A DNA stretch of 64,000 nucleotides from Bacteroidota bacterium. GTDB lineage: Bacteria > Bacteroidota > Bacteroidia > Chitinophagales > Chitinophagaceae. Under the pieces are notes generated by a model. The model did not search any database and had not been told where the DNA came from. It saw only the letters and a list, made by a program, of their open reading frames with translations. The stretch is taken from the NCBI GenBank assembly GCA_018266615.1, contig JAFEAB010000106.1:91355-155354 (forward strand). The letters are read 5' to 3'. Below, in pieces: positions 35,670 to 43,659 of this stretch. The stretch's first letter is position 1. Each line of letters begins with the position of its first letter. Made by a program: the position numbers and the translations under genes.

Positions 35670-36308
35670 CTAAATATCCTCATAAACATAAACCGGATCA
35701 ATTGCATTTTTTTTCGGTTTTATTGAAATTATTTCCTTGAGTATTCCATCATGTAAGCCATATACCCATCCATGGATACAAGGAACGTTGCCTTCTTTCC
35801 ATGCCTTTTGAATTACCGAAGTCTTGCAAAGTTTTTCAACCTGATCTTTCACATTCAGTTCAACCAACCGATTGGCCCGATCATGGAGATCGGTAATAGC
35901 CTCCAGTTCATCCTTGTATTGCCGGTACACATCCTTGATTACCCGAAGCCACATATTTAAGACCTGATCAAAGTTTTGATTCCCCATGGCAGCCTTTACC
36001 CCCCCACAGCCATAGTGGCCACATACTATTACATGCTTAACTTTAAGATGGGTAACTGCATATTCCAACACACTGAACAGGTTAACATCGGTGTGAAGTA
36101 CAATATTGGCGATATTTCTGTGAACAAATATTTCTCCGGGCCGGGTACCCGTTACTTCATTTGCCGGAACCCGGCTGTCGCTGCATCCAATCCATAGGAA
36201 TTCCGGTTTCTGGGTTTGAGAGAGGCCGGTGAAAAATTCGGGATCAGTTTCCAACATTTTACCAGCCCATTGTTTGTTTCGTTTAAGCAATATTTTATAA
36301 GATTCCAT
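35670..36308 (-). CDS. can: Beta-class carbonic anhydrase
   Basis: 212 residues. The zinc ligands Cys42, His98 and Cys101 and the Asp44-Arg46 dyad are all present (WIGCSDSRVP; VCGHYGCGGV), at the same numbers as in Escherichia coli Can. It interconverts CO2 and bicarbonate in the cytoplasm. It follows the SulP transporter gene by 41 bases on the same strand, so the pair probably moves bicarbonate and equilibrates it with CO2. The segment after its stop shows no terminator. Confidence 0.94.
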   Translation of the reverse strand: MESYKILLKRNKQWAGKMLETDPEFFTGLSQTQKPEFLWIGCSDSRVPANEVTGTRPGEIFVHRNIANIVLHTDVNLFSVLEYAVTHLKVKHVIVCGHYGCGGVKAAMGNQNFDQVLNMWLRVIKDVYRQYKDELEAITDLHDRANRLVELNVKDQVEKLCKTSVIQKAWKEGNVPCIHGWVYGLHDGILKEIISIKPKKNAIDPVYVYEDI

Positions 36309-36349
36309 TTGTATTTTAATTTGAAAAGTTTAAAAATTTTTTGAAAGGG

Positions 36350-38002
36350 CTACGCATTGTTCAATTCCCTTAGAAGTTTGGTGTGTTTACCGGATTTTCG
36401 TGTTACATTTTCCATTTGGTCTAACTCTGTCATCTTAAAATGGACATTTCCAATTTGGGGAATACGGTAATCATTCCTGAAACCGGTTAAAGAAACTTCT
36501 ATATTTCTGTCGGGGGCATGCACTTTGTAAAACTCCCGGATTACTTCCAGTACATCATAATCAATATACTCCGATTTAGATGCGTCAATTATTATACTGC
36601 TATGGGATGGTATTTGTGCTAGGGTTTGTTTAATACTTCCTTTATTTAAAAATGATACCTCCTGTGCAAGCTCCAGTTTGGTAACGTCTTCATGCTTCGA
36701 TTGAATTCTCCGGTAGTAGTAGGGTATTCGCATATTACTCCGCAACAAATAGAAAATACTGATGAGCATCCCCAGTCCCACCCCTTTTAAAAGGCCTAGG
36801 AAAGGCAGTGCCACCGCTATGGCAGTTACCACAAAGGGAATAAATTCAGTCCTTCCAACATGGTACATGTTAATAAAGATGGCAGGTTTTGCAAGCCGAA
36901 ATCCGGTGAAAATTAAAATGGAGGCCAAGGCCGCCTTGGGAATCATATTGAGGATAACGGGAATGCCGGCAACGCAAATAAGAAGCAAAATTCCATGCAC
37001 GATGGTAGACAGTTTAGACCTGGCGCCCGCATTAATATTAGCACTGGATCTTACAATGACGGAAGTAATGGGAAGACCGCCAATCAGACCACTTAAGGTA
37101 TTTCCCACTCCCTGTGCGATCAGTTCCTTATTCCCCGAAGTATTTCTTTTCTGCGGATCCATTTTATCGGTTGCTTCTATACAGAGTAAGGTTTCAATGG
37201 AAGCTACCACAGCAATAATTAGCCCGTATTGCCATACCAGTGGATTTTTAAAACCCGAAAATTCAGGCCATGAGAATTGGGAAAAGAAGGCATTAAATGA
37301 AGAAGGTACTTCTAATTGTACCAGGTATTGTTTTTCTAAATGAAGCGTTCCTGTGGAGTGAAGAAACCAGAAGTTTAAAAGGGTTCCTAAAAGTACGGCC
37401 AAAAGACCGGCAGGGATTTTTTGAAGTTTCTTAAAAAATTTGGTATTCCAAACTATTAATAGGGCAATACAGGAAAGGGTTATGGTTACGGCACCCCAAT
37501 GAATATTGTTACCAATACCCGCCAGCAGGTTGAAGTTAATGCCACGCTCTGCGTCTAGCAAACCGGTTCTGCCGCCAGTAAACCCTACGGCATCCGGAAG
37601 CTGTTTAAAAATTATCGTAAGCCCAATTCCTGCAAGCATTCCTTCAATTACACTGGAGGGGAAGAAATTGGCAAAAGTCCCGGCTTTAACAAAGCCCAAC
37701 AACAATTGGAAAATCCCGGCCAGAATTACCGCACAAAGGAAAACTTCAAAGGTTCCCAATTCTGAAATTGCGCCAATTACAATGGCAACCAGACCCGCCG
37801 CCGGGCCACTTACACTAAAAGAACTGCTACTAATGGAACCAATAACTACTCCCCCTACAATACCGGCTACAATTCCTGAAAATAAAGGAGCCCCGGAAGC
37901 CTGTGCAATGCCGAGACAAAGCGGCAATGCGATTAGAAAAACGATGGCTCCGGAAAGGATATCATTTTTAAAATTAGAAAATATCGAAAAATTATTTTTC
38001 AT
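36350..38002 (-). CDS. SulP-family anion transporter with STAS domain
   Basis: 550 residues. An N-terminal amphipathic part is followed by 10-14 hydrophobic segments; family motifs include FLIALPLCLGIAQASGAPLFSGI and TSVIVRSSANINAGARSKLS. A C-terminal STAS domain (~430-535) contains SSIIIDASKSEYIDYDVLEVI. The family carries sulfate, bicarbonate or other anions. The linked carbonic anhydrase makes bicarbonate the best guess; sulfate cannot be ruled out from sequence. First gene of the sulP-can operon. Confidence 0.92.
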   Translation of the reverse strand: MKNNFSIFSNFKNDILSGAIVFLIALPLCLGIAQASGAPLFSGIVAGIVGGVVIGSISSSSFSVSGPAAGLVAIVIGAISELGTFEVFLCAVILAGIFQLLLGFVKAGTFANFFPSSVIEGMLAGIGLTIIFKQLPDAVGFTGGRTGLLDAERGINFNLLAGIGNNIHWGAVTITLSCIALLIVWNTKFFKKLQKIPAGLLAVLLGTLLNFWFLHSTGTLHLEKQYLVQLEVPSSFNAFFSQFSWPEFSGFKNPLVWQYGLIIAVVASIETLLCIEATDKMDPQKRNTSGNKELIAQGVGNTLSGLIGGLPITSVIVRSSANINAGARSKLSTIVHGILLLICVAGIPVILNMIPKAALASILIFTGFRLAKPAIFINMYHVGRTEFIPFVVTAIAVALPFLGLLKGVGLGMLISIFYLLRSNMRIPYYYRRIQSKHEDVTKLELAQEVSFLNKGSIKQTLAQIPSHSSIIIDASKSEYIDYDVLEVIREFYKVHAPDRNIEVSLTGFRNDYRIPQIGNVHFKMTELDQMENVTRKSGKHTKLLRELNNA

Positions 38003-38141
38003 GTTTATTTTGATTGATTATTTGGGACATCAATACCTGCAACATACCGATCGTGCAAGGCCTTTTAGCCCTACCTATTCATCGGCTGAACAGGGAAAAA
38101 GTTACCGGAAAAGTTGAATCCGGTTCAGAATAATAGAGTAA

Positions 38142-38480
38142 TTAAAACCAGGCCGTGATGTTTGGCGGGGGACAGTGAAGTTCGCTATGAAATGCTATAT
38201 ATGCCGTTTCCTGCGCATGAATAAAGGTGTTGCTTAATTGCCAGGGTTCTAACTGTACCAGGCAATTTCCTTCGTGTAAATACTCTTCGGCCAAATTGAA
38301 TGAAGCCGAAGAAGTTTTTTCCTCAGAAGAATTGGAATAAGGATCCCTTTCGGCCTTTTCTTTTTGCGATATATGCTGATCGCTATTTACTTTGGTGAGT
38401 ACAATGGGCAGGCTGATATTTAACAGCATCAACAGGATGCCTAAAAAACAAACCTGTATGACTTTAAGCACTTGGGTCAT
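38142..38480 (-). CDS. Small membrane-anchored protein, unknown function
   Basis: 112 residues. One hydrophobic segment (~8-30) with little basic charge before it, then a hydrophilic, serine- and glutamate-rich part, and a C-terminal segment YIAFHSELHCPPPNI. The HxxxHCPPP cluster could bind a metal but this is only an observation. Upstream of sulP on the same strand with a 139-base gap. Not recognised; reality is supported by intact frame, good codon use and a typical anchor. Confidence 0.55.
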   Translation of the reverse strand: MTQVLKVIQVCFLGILLMLLNISLPIVLTKVNSDQHISQKEKAERDPYSNSSEEKTSSASFNLAEEYLHEGNCLVQLEPWQLSNTFIHAQETAYIAFHSELHCPPPNITAWF

Positions 38481-38615
38481 TCGTTGTGGTCAAAATTAAT
38501 CCAAATGATATTTTCAAGCAATAGTTTATCAAATTTTTAGGAGGTAGCCTTTGGTTCTTCCGATTTCGTTTTTCAACTTGTTTAACGCTGAAAATTAATT
38601 GGACCGGAATGCGGG

Positions 38616-39077
38616 TTATTTGTTATGGGAATGAATGATATGGTTGGATTTGCCTGGGTATAAAGGTAGCCGGCACAACCGCCAATAATCGGTAATGGTT
38701 TTAATCACTTCTGGTAGCTCGCGCAGGGCATTATTCTTTTGAAAATATCCCTGTATGGTAAGGCTGTTATAGGCTTCCATGATTGCATAATCAGAAGTAT
38801 AGGAACTATAGAATATAAAGGGGATGATCCGGATAGCAGAAGGATAGCTGGTATTTATTCTTTTCTTTAATTCAATGCCATCCATTTTTGGCAGGTTTAC
38901 ATCACATAAAATTAAAAAGGGAATTTTCGGAGGACTCTTTAAGAATTTCAAAGTTTCATCTGCGCTGGCAAGTGAAATAATTTCATTACCTGTGCAGGCC
39001 TGGTTAAGTGCATTATGCAATGCCTGGCTGTCTGTAGGATTGTCTTCTACCACCAGTATAGGTCCGTTTTTAGCCAT
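38616..39077 (-). CDS. Single-domain response regulator (receiver only)
   Basis: 153 residues, one REC domain. Acidic pocket Glu11-Asp12 (VVEDNPTD), phosphoacceptor Asp59 in LILCDVNLPKMDG, the Ser at FIFYSS and Lys114 in IQGYFQKNN are all present, so it should be phosphorylatable. The tail of about 20 residues (PLYPGKSNHIIHSHNK) has no DNA-binding domain. Partner kinase not in the window. Output by protein-protein contact is inferred. Single gene, divergent from a small membrane protein. Confidence 0.9.
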   Translation of the reverse strand: MAKNGPILVVEDNPTDSQALHNALNQACTGNEIISLASADETLKFLKSPPKIPFLILCDVNLPKMDGIELKKRINTSYPSAIRIIPFIFYSSYTSDYAIMEAYNSLTIQGYFQKNNALRELPEVIKTITDYWRLCRLPLYPGKSNHIIHSHNK

Positions 39078-39387
39078 AAAGTTTGGATTTGGCGATTAAA
39101 AAAGGATCATTCGGTCATATAAAGTTAGCACAACTAATTATTTGATGCAATGCTAATTTTCAGTAGTAAATCGACTCTAACCTTGGGTATTTTCCCATAC
39201 CCGCCCATTGAATTTAAAGGGTAATAATCCCAATGCAATTCCGGGGGAATAAGTTTCTTTCGAATGACAAAAAGGGGTTTCCATTATTTTAACTTTTCAT
39301 TCTTTCCTACATATTTTCAGGGATATCATTCACTGTGGCTGCGTTTACGCATAAAGGCTATAAAGTATAGCAGCAATCTGCAACCTG
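39078..39387. other. Non-coding divergent region
   Basis: Between the response regulator and the small membrane protein. The frame on the plus strand is open from 39264 but its product before residue 68 lacks sense as a protein N-terminus and lies upstream of a candidate promoter. Nothing else recognised. Confidence 0.4.
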
Positions 39388-39417
39388 TTTGGCATAGCTA
39401 TTGCATTGTAGTTTTTG
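39388..39417 (+). promoter_or_regulatory. Candidate promoter for the small membrane protein
   Basis: TTTG at 39388-39391 and TAGTTTTTG at 39409-39417 (one base longer than the TAnnTTTG consensus) are 17 bases apart, and the ATG at 39465 lies about 40 bases downstream of the expected start. Confidence 0.35.
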
Positions 39418-39464
39418 CCCCCGGTGGGGGTTATTCTTCATTTATTGAAACCAGGAACCAGAAA

Positions 39465-39671
39465 ATGAAAACAAGAAACAAAGTATTATTAGGGCTTGCT
39501 GCGGCTGCCCTTGTGGGAATTGTCGTATATGCCATCAGGAAGAAGAATACCAAAAAAATGCTGAAACAAATTTCAGATGAAGGGTACGAAACAGCACACG
39601 ATGTTTTGTTTCCCAATAAGAATAAAAGAGACCCGAGGCTACAATATGGCCCTGTAGTTACAGTGAGATAA
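39465..39671 (+). CDS. Small single-span membrane protein (YtxH-like look)
   Basis: 68 residues from the internal ATG. MKTRNKVLLGLAAAALVGIVVYAI forms one transmembrane helix after a basic start, followed by RKKNTKKMLKQISDEGYETA and a short polar tail. This resembles YtxH-type small envelope stress proteins, without a decisive motif. The longer frame to 39264 would bury the anchor in the middle and is rejected. Lies between the response regulator and rpmI. Confidence 0.65.
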   Translation: MKTRNKVLLGLAAAALVGIVVYAIRKKNTKKMLKQISDEGYETAHDVLFPNKNKRDPRLQYGPVVTVR

Positions 39672-39821
39672 TCCTTATTTTATTGAAAATATCTTCCCTG
39701 GGTATCTTCCTTTTCCTTGAATTGATTCCTGCCAAATCAGTGGGGGAGGGGTAGTAGTCTTTAGGTTCATAGTAAAAAAAACTGGCTATTCGTGCCAGGG
39801 AAACGGATTTTCTGGTAGTAA

Positions 39822-39855
39822 TTTGCTTGTTTTCCTGTTTTTTTACCTACCTTTG
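39822..39855 (+). promoter_or_regulatory. Candidate promoter of rpmI-rplT
   Basis: TACCTTTG at 39848-39855 matches TAnnTTTG exactly; TTTG at 39822-39825 and TTG at 39827-39829 are 22 and 18 bases upstream. The leader to the rpmI ATG would be about 100 bases. Confidence 0.55.
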
Positions 39856-39922
39856 CCGCCCGAAAAGCCCGTCTTTTCAATTTAAACATTTCCCACAAGG
39901 CCAAAAAGATCCCGGAAAACGA

Positions 39923-39964
39923 CCCTGGGGCGCCAGCAGGGAGTAACTTAATAACAGTTATTAA
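39923..39964 (+). promoter_or_regulatory. Structured leader of rpmI, possible translational control element
   Basis: CCCTG (39923-39927) can pair with CAGGG (39937-39941), covering the only Shine-Dalgarno-like AGGGAG. Then TTAATAAC and GTTATTAA (39948-39964) form a perfect inverted repeat around one central base, ending directly at the rpmI ATG. Ribosomal protein L20 autocontrol at this operon is known in other bacteria; a similar role here is inference. Confidence 0.4.
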
Positions 39965-40162
39965 ATGCCAAAGGTAAAAACGAACAGTAGCGCAAAAAAA
40001 CGCTTCAAAGTTACTGGTTCAGGAAAGATCACCCACCAAAAGGCTTTCAAACGCCACATCCTCACTAAGAAATCAACCAAACGTAAAAGAGCCATGCGCA
40101 TGGATGGTGTGGTTAGTGATGCCAATCTCCATTTTGTGAAACGGTTATTAGCCATGAAATAA
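39965..40162 (+). CDS. rpmI: 50S ribosomal protein L35
   Basis: 65 residues, strongly basic, with the L35 pattern [37 protein letters not shown] and the short C-terminal helix. It binds 23S rRNA in the large subunit. First gene of the rpmI-rplT unit; rplT follows after 41 bases. Unlike the usual thrS-infC-rpmI-rplT order, 4.4 kb of other genes and a terminator separate it from infC. Confidence 0.95.
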   Translation: MPKVKTNSSAKKRFKVTGSGKITHQKAFKRHILTKKSTKRKRAMRMDGVVSDANLHFVKRLLAMK

Positions 40163-40203
40163 CCATCCGATCAATCCCAGCTTTAACTTTAAAAAATTAG
40201 AAA

Positions 40204-40548
40204 ATGCCACGTTCAGTAAATGCAGCCGCCAGTAAGGCCCGCCGCAAAAGAATATTAAAAGCCGCAAAGGGCTTCTATGGAAAACGGAAAAATGTATATA
40301 CCGTTGCCAAAAATGTATTGGAAAAAGGCCAAACATACAGCTATGTTGGCCGTAAGGTTAAAAAGCGTGATTACCGCGCATTATGGATTGCCCGTATCAA
40401 TGCAGCAGTTAGGGCTGAGGGCTTAACCTATAGCCAGTTTATTCACAAACTGGCCGAAAAGAATATAGACCTTAACCGTAAGGTTTTAGCCAACCTTGCC
40501 ATGAATGAACCGGAAACCTTTACCAAACTGGTTAAATCGGTTAAGTAA
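40204..40548 (+). CDS. rplT: 50S ribosomal protein L20
   Basis: 114 residues with the L20 hallmarks: [61 protein letters not shown] and the C-terminal region with [16 protein letters not shown]. An assembly protein of the large subunit, and the autoregulator of this operon in characterised bacteria. A strong terminator 22 bases past the stop ends the unit. Confidence 0.96.
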   Translation: MPRSVNAAASKARRKRILKAAKGFYGKRKNVYTVAKNVLEKGQTYSYVGRKVKKRDYRALWIARINAAVRAEGLTYSQFIHKLAEKNIDLNRKVLANLAMNEPETFTKLVKSVK

Positions 40549-40569
40549 TTTCATTTGATTTTTTTGGAT

Positions 40570-40598
40570 GCCGGTGCTTTTATGGCACCGGTTTTTTT
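40570..40598 (+). terminator. Rho-independent terminator after rplT
   Basis: CCGGTGC and GCACCGG form a 7 bp GC stem with a 7-base loop, followed by seven T. Confidence 0.9.
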
Positions 40599-40609
40599 AT
40601 GTTCTGTTT

Positions 40610-40617
40610 TATATTTG
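40610..40617 (+). promoter_or_regulatory. -7 promoter box for the arginine decarboxylase gene
   Basis: TATATTTG matches TAnnTTTG exactly, 40 bases before the ATG at 40657. Confidence 0.45.
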
Positions 40618-40656
40618 CCGTTACATTAATTAAAAAGGCCGATTTTTCTTACTGAA

Positions 40657-42054
40657 ATGAATAATTCCTATCACGATCTGGTGGAACAAACTTTCACCTT
40701 CCCGCAAGAGGGTTTTAAACTGAAGAACGACTATTTGCAGTTTAATGATTTAGACCTTAAAACGTTAATTGATAAGTACGGCACGCCACTGAAACTCACC
40801 TTCCTGCCTAAGATCGGCATCAATATAAACAAGGCAAAGAAAATGTTTGCTGAGGCATTTAAAAAGCATAAATATGAGGGAAAGTATAATTATTGTTATT
40901 GCACCAAAAGTTCCCATTTCAGTTTTGTGGTGGAAGAAGCATTAAAACACGATATCCATCTCGAAACATCCTATGCCTACGATATTGAAATCATTAAAAA
41001 GCTTTACGAGAAGAAGAAAATTACCAAAGACACCTATATCATTTGTAACGGGTTTAAACAAAAATCTTACACCCAGCGTATCGCCCAATTATTGAATTCC
41101 GGGTTTAAAAATGTTATTCCCGTGCTGGATAATAAGGATGAATTGCGGCATTATATAAAATCGGTGAAAGTGCCATTTAACCTGGGAATCAGGGTGGCAT
41201 CCGAAGAAGAACCAACCTTTCCTTTTTACACTTCCCGCCTGGGGATTAAATTGAAAGATATCCTGGAGTTTTATGTTGATAAGATTGAGGGGAACGAGCA
41301 TCGCTTCCAACTGAAAATGCTCCATCTATTCCTGAATAAGGGCATCAAAGACGATGTGTATTATTGGAGTGAATTGAATAAAGTGATTAATCTTTATTGC
41401 CAGTTGAAGAAAATTTGCCCCGAACTGGATTCAATTAATATTGGCGGCGGGTTTCCAATTAAACATTCGCTGGGTTTTGATTTTGATTATCAGTTTATGA
41501 TAAATGAAATCGTGCGAAATATTAAAGTGGCCTGTAAGAAGAGCAAAGTGCCTATGCCAAATATTTTTACCGAGTTTGGTAGTTATACGGTGGGTGAAAG
41601 CATGGCCCACATTTACAGCGTAATCAGTGAAAAACATCAGAACGACCGGGAAGTCTGGTATATGATCGATTCATCTTTTATTACCACCTTGCCGGATACA
41701 TGGGGGATTGGAGAGAAGTTCCTGATGCTTCCCATCAATAAATGGGAGCAGGAGTACCAGCGGGTAGTTCTGGGTGGGATTACCTGCGATAGCCACGATT
41801 ATTACGATAGTGAAGAACATATCAATGAAGTGTTCCTGCCCAAAACCAATGAAAACGGCGAACCCTTATATGTAGGCTTCTTTCACACGGGGGCATACCA
41901 GGACCAGATCAGCGGCTATGGCGGAATTAAACATTGCCTGATCCCGTCGCCAAAACATATCCTTGTTGGGTATGATAAAAATGGGAAACTCACAGACTGG
42001 GTCTATGCAAAGGAACAATCGGCTCAAAGTATGCTTAAAATCCTGGGCTATTAA
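40657..42054 (+). CDS. speA: Arginine decarboxylase, PLP-dependent fold type III (Bacteroidota type)
   Basis: 465 residues. It decarboxylates arginine to agmatine, an entry to polyamine synthesis, in the cytoplasm. An alanine-racemase-like barrel begins near residue 45, with the PLP lysine in YCYCTKSSHFSF (Lys84), the phosphate-binding INIGGGFP and the C-terminal beta domain with GGITCDSHDYY, whose Cys-Asp pair acts on substrate in this fold, and GAYQDQISGYGG. Length agrees with the ~465-residue Bacteroidota enzymes annotated as arginine decarboxylase rather than the ~630-residue enterobacterial SpeA. Ornithine, lysine or diaminopimelate activity is possible from the fold alone. Its last four bases overlap the convergent lipoprotein gene. 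Confidence 0.82.
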   Translation: MNNSYHDLVEQTFTFPQEGFKLKNDYLQFNDLDLKTLIDKYGTPLKLTFLPKIGININKAKKMFAEAFKKHKYEGKYNYCYCTKSSHFSFVVEEALKHDIHLETSYAYDIEIIKKLYEKKKITKDTYIICNGFKQKSYTQRIAQLLNSGFKNVIPVLDNKDELRHYIKSVKVPFNLGIRVASEEEPTFPFYTSRLGIKLKDILEFYVDKIEGNEHRFQLKMLHLFLNKGIKDDVYYWSELNKVINLYCQLKKICPELDSINIGGGFPIKHSLGFDFDYQFMINEIVRNIKVACKKSKVPMPNIFTEFGSYTVGESMAHIYSVISEKHQNDREVWYMIDSSFITTLPDTWGIGEKFLMLPINKWEQEYQRVVLGGITCDSHDYYDSEEHINEVFLPKTNENGEPLYVGFFHTGAYQDQISGYGGIKHCLIPSPKHILVGYDKNGKLTDWVYAKEQSAQSMLKILGY

Positions 42055-42374
42055 TCTTTTTTTGCAGGAGGTATAAAGTCCGGATCGGCATTTATTCCTT
42101 TCCGGTAGATATAGTATTTCCCCGTTCTGAAATTTTTCCAATACCGTTGCCCATCCAGGTCGTAATAGTATCGCCCATCAGGTGTTTTCGTGGCTGCCTG
42201 ATCATTTACAATAATCACCTTTGCTACTTTCCTTGGTTTTTCCGTGATTTTTATTTTGTTCACAGGATGTGATACCGCTGCTTCAGGTGTCGGCGGAGGC
42301 GGGGGAGGAGTGGATTTTCGTTGGCAGGAGGCCACCAGGAATAACACAGAAATAAAAAGAAGCGGTTTAGTCAT
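42051..42374 (-). CDS. Proline-rich lipoprotein, unknown function
   Basis: 107 residues from the ATG at 42374. The longer frame starts within the hsp20 terminator and is rejected. Lipobox VASC (Cys17) follows a hydrophobic core. The mature protein begins with a run of prolines (STPPPPPPTPEAA), then a basic segment and a C-terminal region DGRYYYDLDGQRYWKNFRTGKYYIYRKG with repeated Gly-Arg/Lys-Tyr units. The tyrosine-rich pattern suggests a small beta domain. No function is known. Confidence 0.7.
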   Translation of the reverse strand: MTKPLLFISVLFLVASCQRKSTPPPPPPTPEAAVSHPVNKIKITEKPRKVAKVIIVNDQAATKTPDGRYYYDLDGQRYWKNFRTGKYYIYRKGINADPDFIPPAKKD

Positions 42375-42419
42375 AGCCGGGGTATTCAAAAACTTTACCA
42401 AATTCGGGAGAAAGCAAAA

Positions 42420-42446
42420 AAATACCCCTTCCACGACTGGAAGGGG
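42420..42446 (-). terminator. Terminator of hsp20 (minus strand)
   Basis: CCCCTTCC and GGAAGGGG form an 8 bp stem with a 6-base loop. Read on the minus strand it is followed by a run of T (A-run at 42417-42422 on the plus strand), about 55 bases after the hsp20 stop. Confidence 0.8.
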
Positions 42447-42502
42447 CTAACCTTTATTAAAGGTAGTGACCAACTGTATGTACTTATTTTTCCTGCGGTC
42501 AA

Positions 42503-42946
42503 TTACTGGATATTGATTTCGCGGGCACTTTGTTTTACTTCTTCTTTTTTTGGTAGGGTAAGGGCAAGGATTCCGTTTTCGTACTTGGCAGATATAGCTT
42601 CACTGTTAATCTTTTCATTGAGTGTGAAACTCCGCTTAAAGGCGCGGTAACTAAATTCCCGGCGAATCATTTTATTTTCATCCTGCACCTGCGTGTCTTC
42701 TTTTTTTTCCGTGCTAATAGTCAGCATCCTTTGATCAATCGAAACATTGAAGTCTTCCTTTTTGAACCCCGGTGCAGCAATATGCAGTTCATATTCCCCG
42801 GGTCTTTCAACAATATTTACCGGTGGAAAATGTAAATAATCATTTTCCTGATTTTTATTCAAAACCGATGGAAAATCATTAAAAAAATCGCGCATCATCC
42901 CGTCGAATGAACGGCTCAAATTGTCGTTTACTTTCATTAATGTCAT
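42503..42946 (-). CDS. Hsp20/alpha-crystallin family small heat shock protein
   Basis: 147 residues from the ATG at 42946; the frame runs 27 codons further up without family character. The N-terminal arm is short with a SFDGMMRDFFNDF segment, the alpha-crystallin domain (~42-130) has PPVNIVERPGEYELHIAAPGFKKEDF and ISAKYENGILALTLPKKEE, and the end EINIQ resembles the IxI anchoring motif. An ATP-independent holdase chaperone. A heat-responsive promoter is plausible but I see no CIRCE-like repeat. Divergent from the bacilliredoxin gene. Confidence 0.92.
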   Translation of the reverse strand: MTLMKVNDNLSRSFDGMMRDFFNDFPSVLNKNQENDYLHFPPVNIVERPGEYELHIAAPGFKKEDFNVSIDQRMLTISTEKKEDTQVQDENKMIRREFSYRAFKRSFTLNEKINSEAISAKYENGILALTLPKKEEVKQSAREINIQ

Positions 42947-43131
42947 GGCCTTTTTATTTTTTGTGGTTAATTTTTTAATAGGAAACAAAATATGTTCCAC
43001 CTCCGTATTTATGCCAAATAGAAACAAGTTCGGATAAGTTACATGCCATTATGGCGCTACTTAAGGAAAAAGTGCGACATAATTGCGCATTCCTAAATTA
43101 TTCAACTGCTTCAATATCCGCCGTTTGAAAG

Positions 43132-43139
43132 TACCTTTG
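43132..43139 (+). promoter_or_regulatory. -7 promoter box for the bacilliredoxin gene
   Basis: TACCTTTG matches TAnnTTTG exactly, 16 bases before the ATG at 43155; no -33 TTG seen. Confidence 0.45.
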
Positions 43140-43154
43140 CGCAAAATTTTATTT

Positions 43155-43571
43155 ATGTATCCAGCAGAGATAGTTATCCCAATGAAAGAAGAGCTAACCG
43201 AAAATGGTTTTAAAGAATTGCTCTCCGAAAATGATGTTGAAAATGCCCTTTCAGAAAAAGGCACAACATTAGTCATGATTAATTCAGTTTGCGGATGTGG
43301 CGGAAGTACGGCCCGCCCCGGTGTGTTAATGGCTGTAATGAATAGCGAAAAAAAACCGGATCATTTAACCACCAGTTTTGCCGGATTTGATGTGGAAGCT
43401 GTGCACAAAGTACGGGAACACCTGATGCCTTTTCCGCCTTCCTCACCTTCCATTGCATTATTTAAGGATGGAGCCTTGGTGCATTTTCTCGAACGCCATC
43501 AGATCGAAGGAAAAACAGCCCAAATGATCGCAAATAACCTGATTTCAGTTTTTGCACAATATTGTAATTGA
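43155..43571 (+). CDS. BrxA/BrxB-family bacilliredoxin
   Basis: 138 residues from MYPAEIVIPMKEELTENGF; the extension to 43083 lies across the promoter box. A thioredoxin-like fold with the diagnostic CGC motif (SVCGCGGSTARPG, Cys46 and Cys48), as in Bacillus YphP/YqiW. In Bacillus these remove bacillithiol from oxidised proteins. Bacillithiol has been reported in Bacteroidota, but no bacillithiol synthesis gene is in this window, so the thiol partner is not shown. Cytoplasmic. Has its own promoter box and terminator. Confidence 0.9.
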   Translation: MYPAEIVIPMKEELTENGFKELLSENDVENALSEKGTTLVMINSVCGCGGSTARPGVLMAVMNSEKKPDHLTTSFAGFDVEAVHKVREHLMPFPPSSPSIALFKDGALVHFLERHQIEGKTAQMIANNLISVFAQYCN

Positions 43572-43589
43572 CATCCTGTATTCCTTTGC

Positions 43590-43617
43590 AATCCCCTCCA
43601 ACAGGCGGGGATTTTTT
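43590..43617 (+). terminator. Rho-independent terminator after the bacilliredoxin gene
   Basis: AATCCCC and GGGGATT form a 7 bp stem followed by a T tract, 18 bases past the stop. Confidence 0.8.
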
Positions 43618-43659
43618 ATTCCCGGTTCGAACCGATAACTTGCGAATCAATAAGTAAAA

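Noticed and set aside
36762..38117. Plus-strand frames inside sulP (up to ~200 codons)
   Set aside because: They are antisense shadows of a clear SulP transporter and have no family features.
39264..39464. Longer start of the small membrane protein
   Set aside because: It would place the transmembrane anchor in the middle and lies upstream of a candidate promoter.
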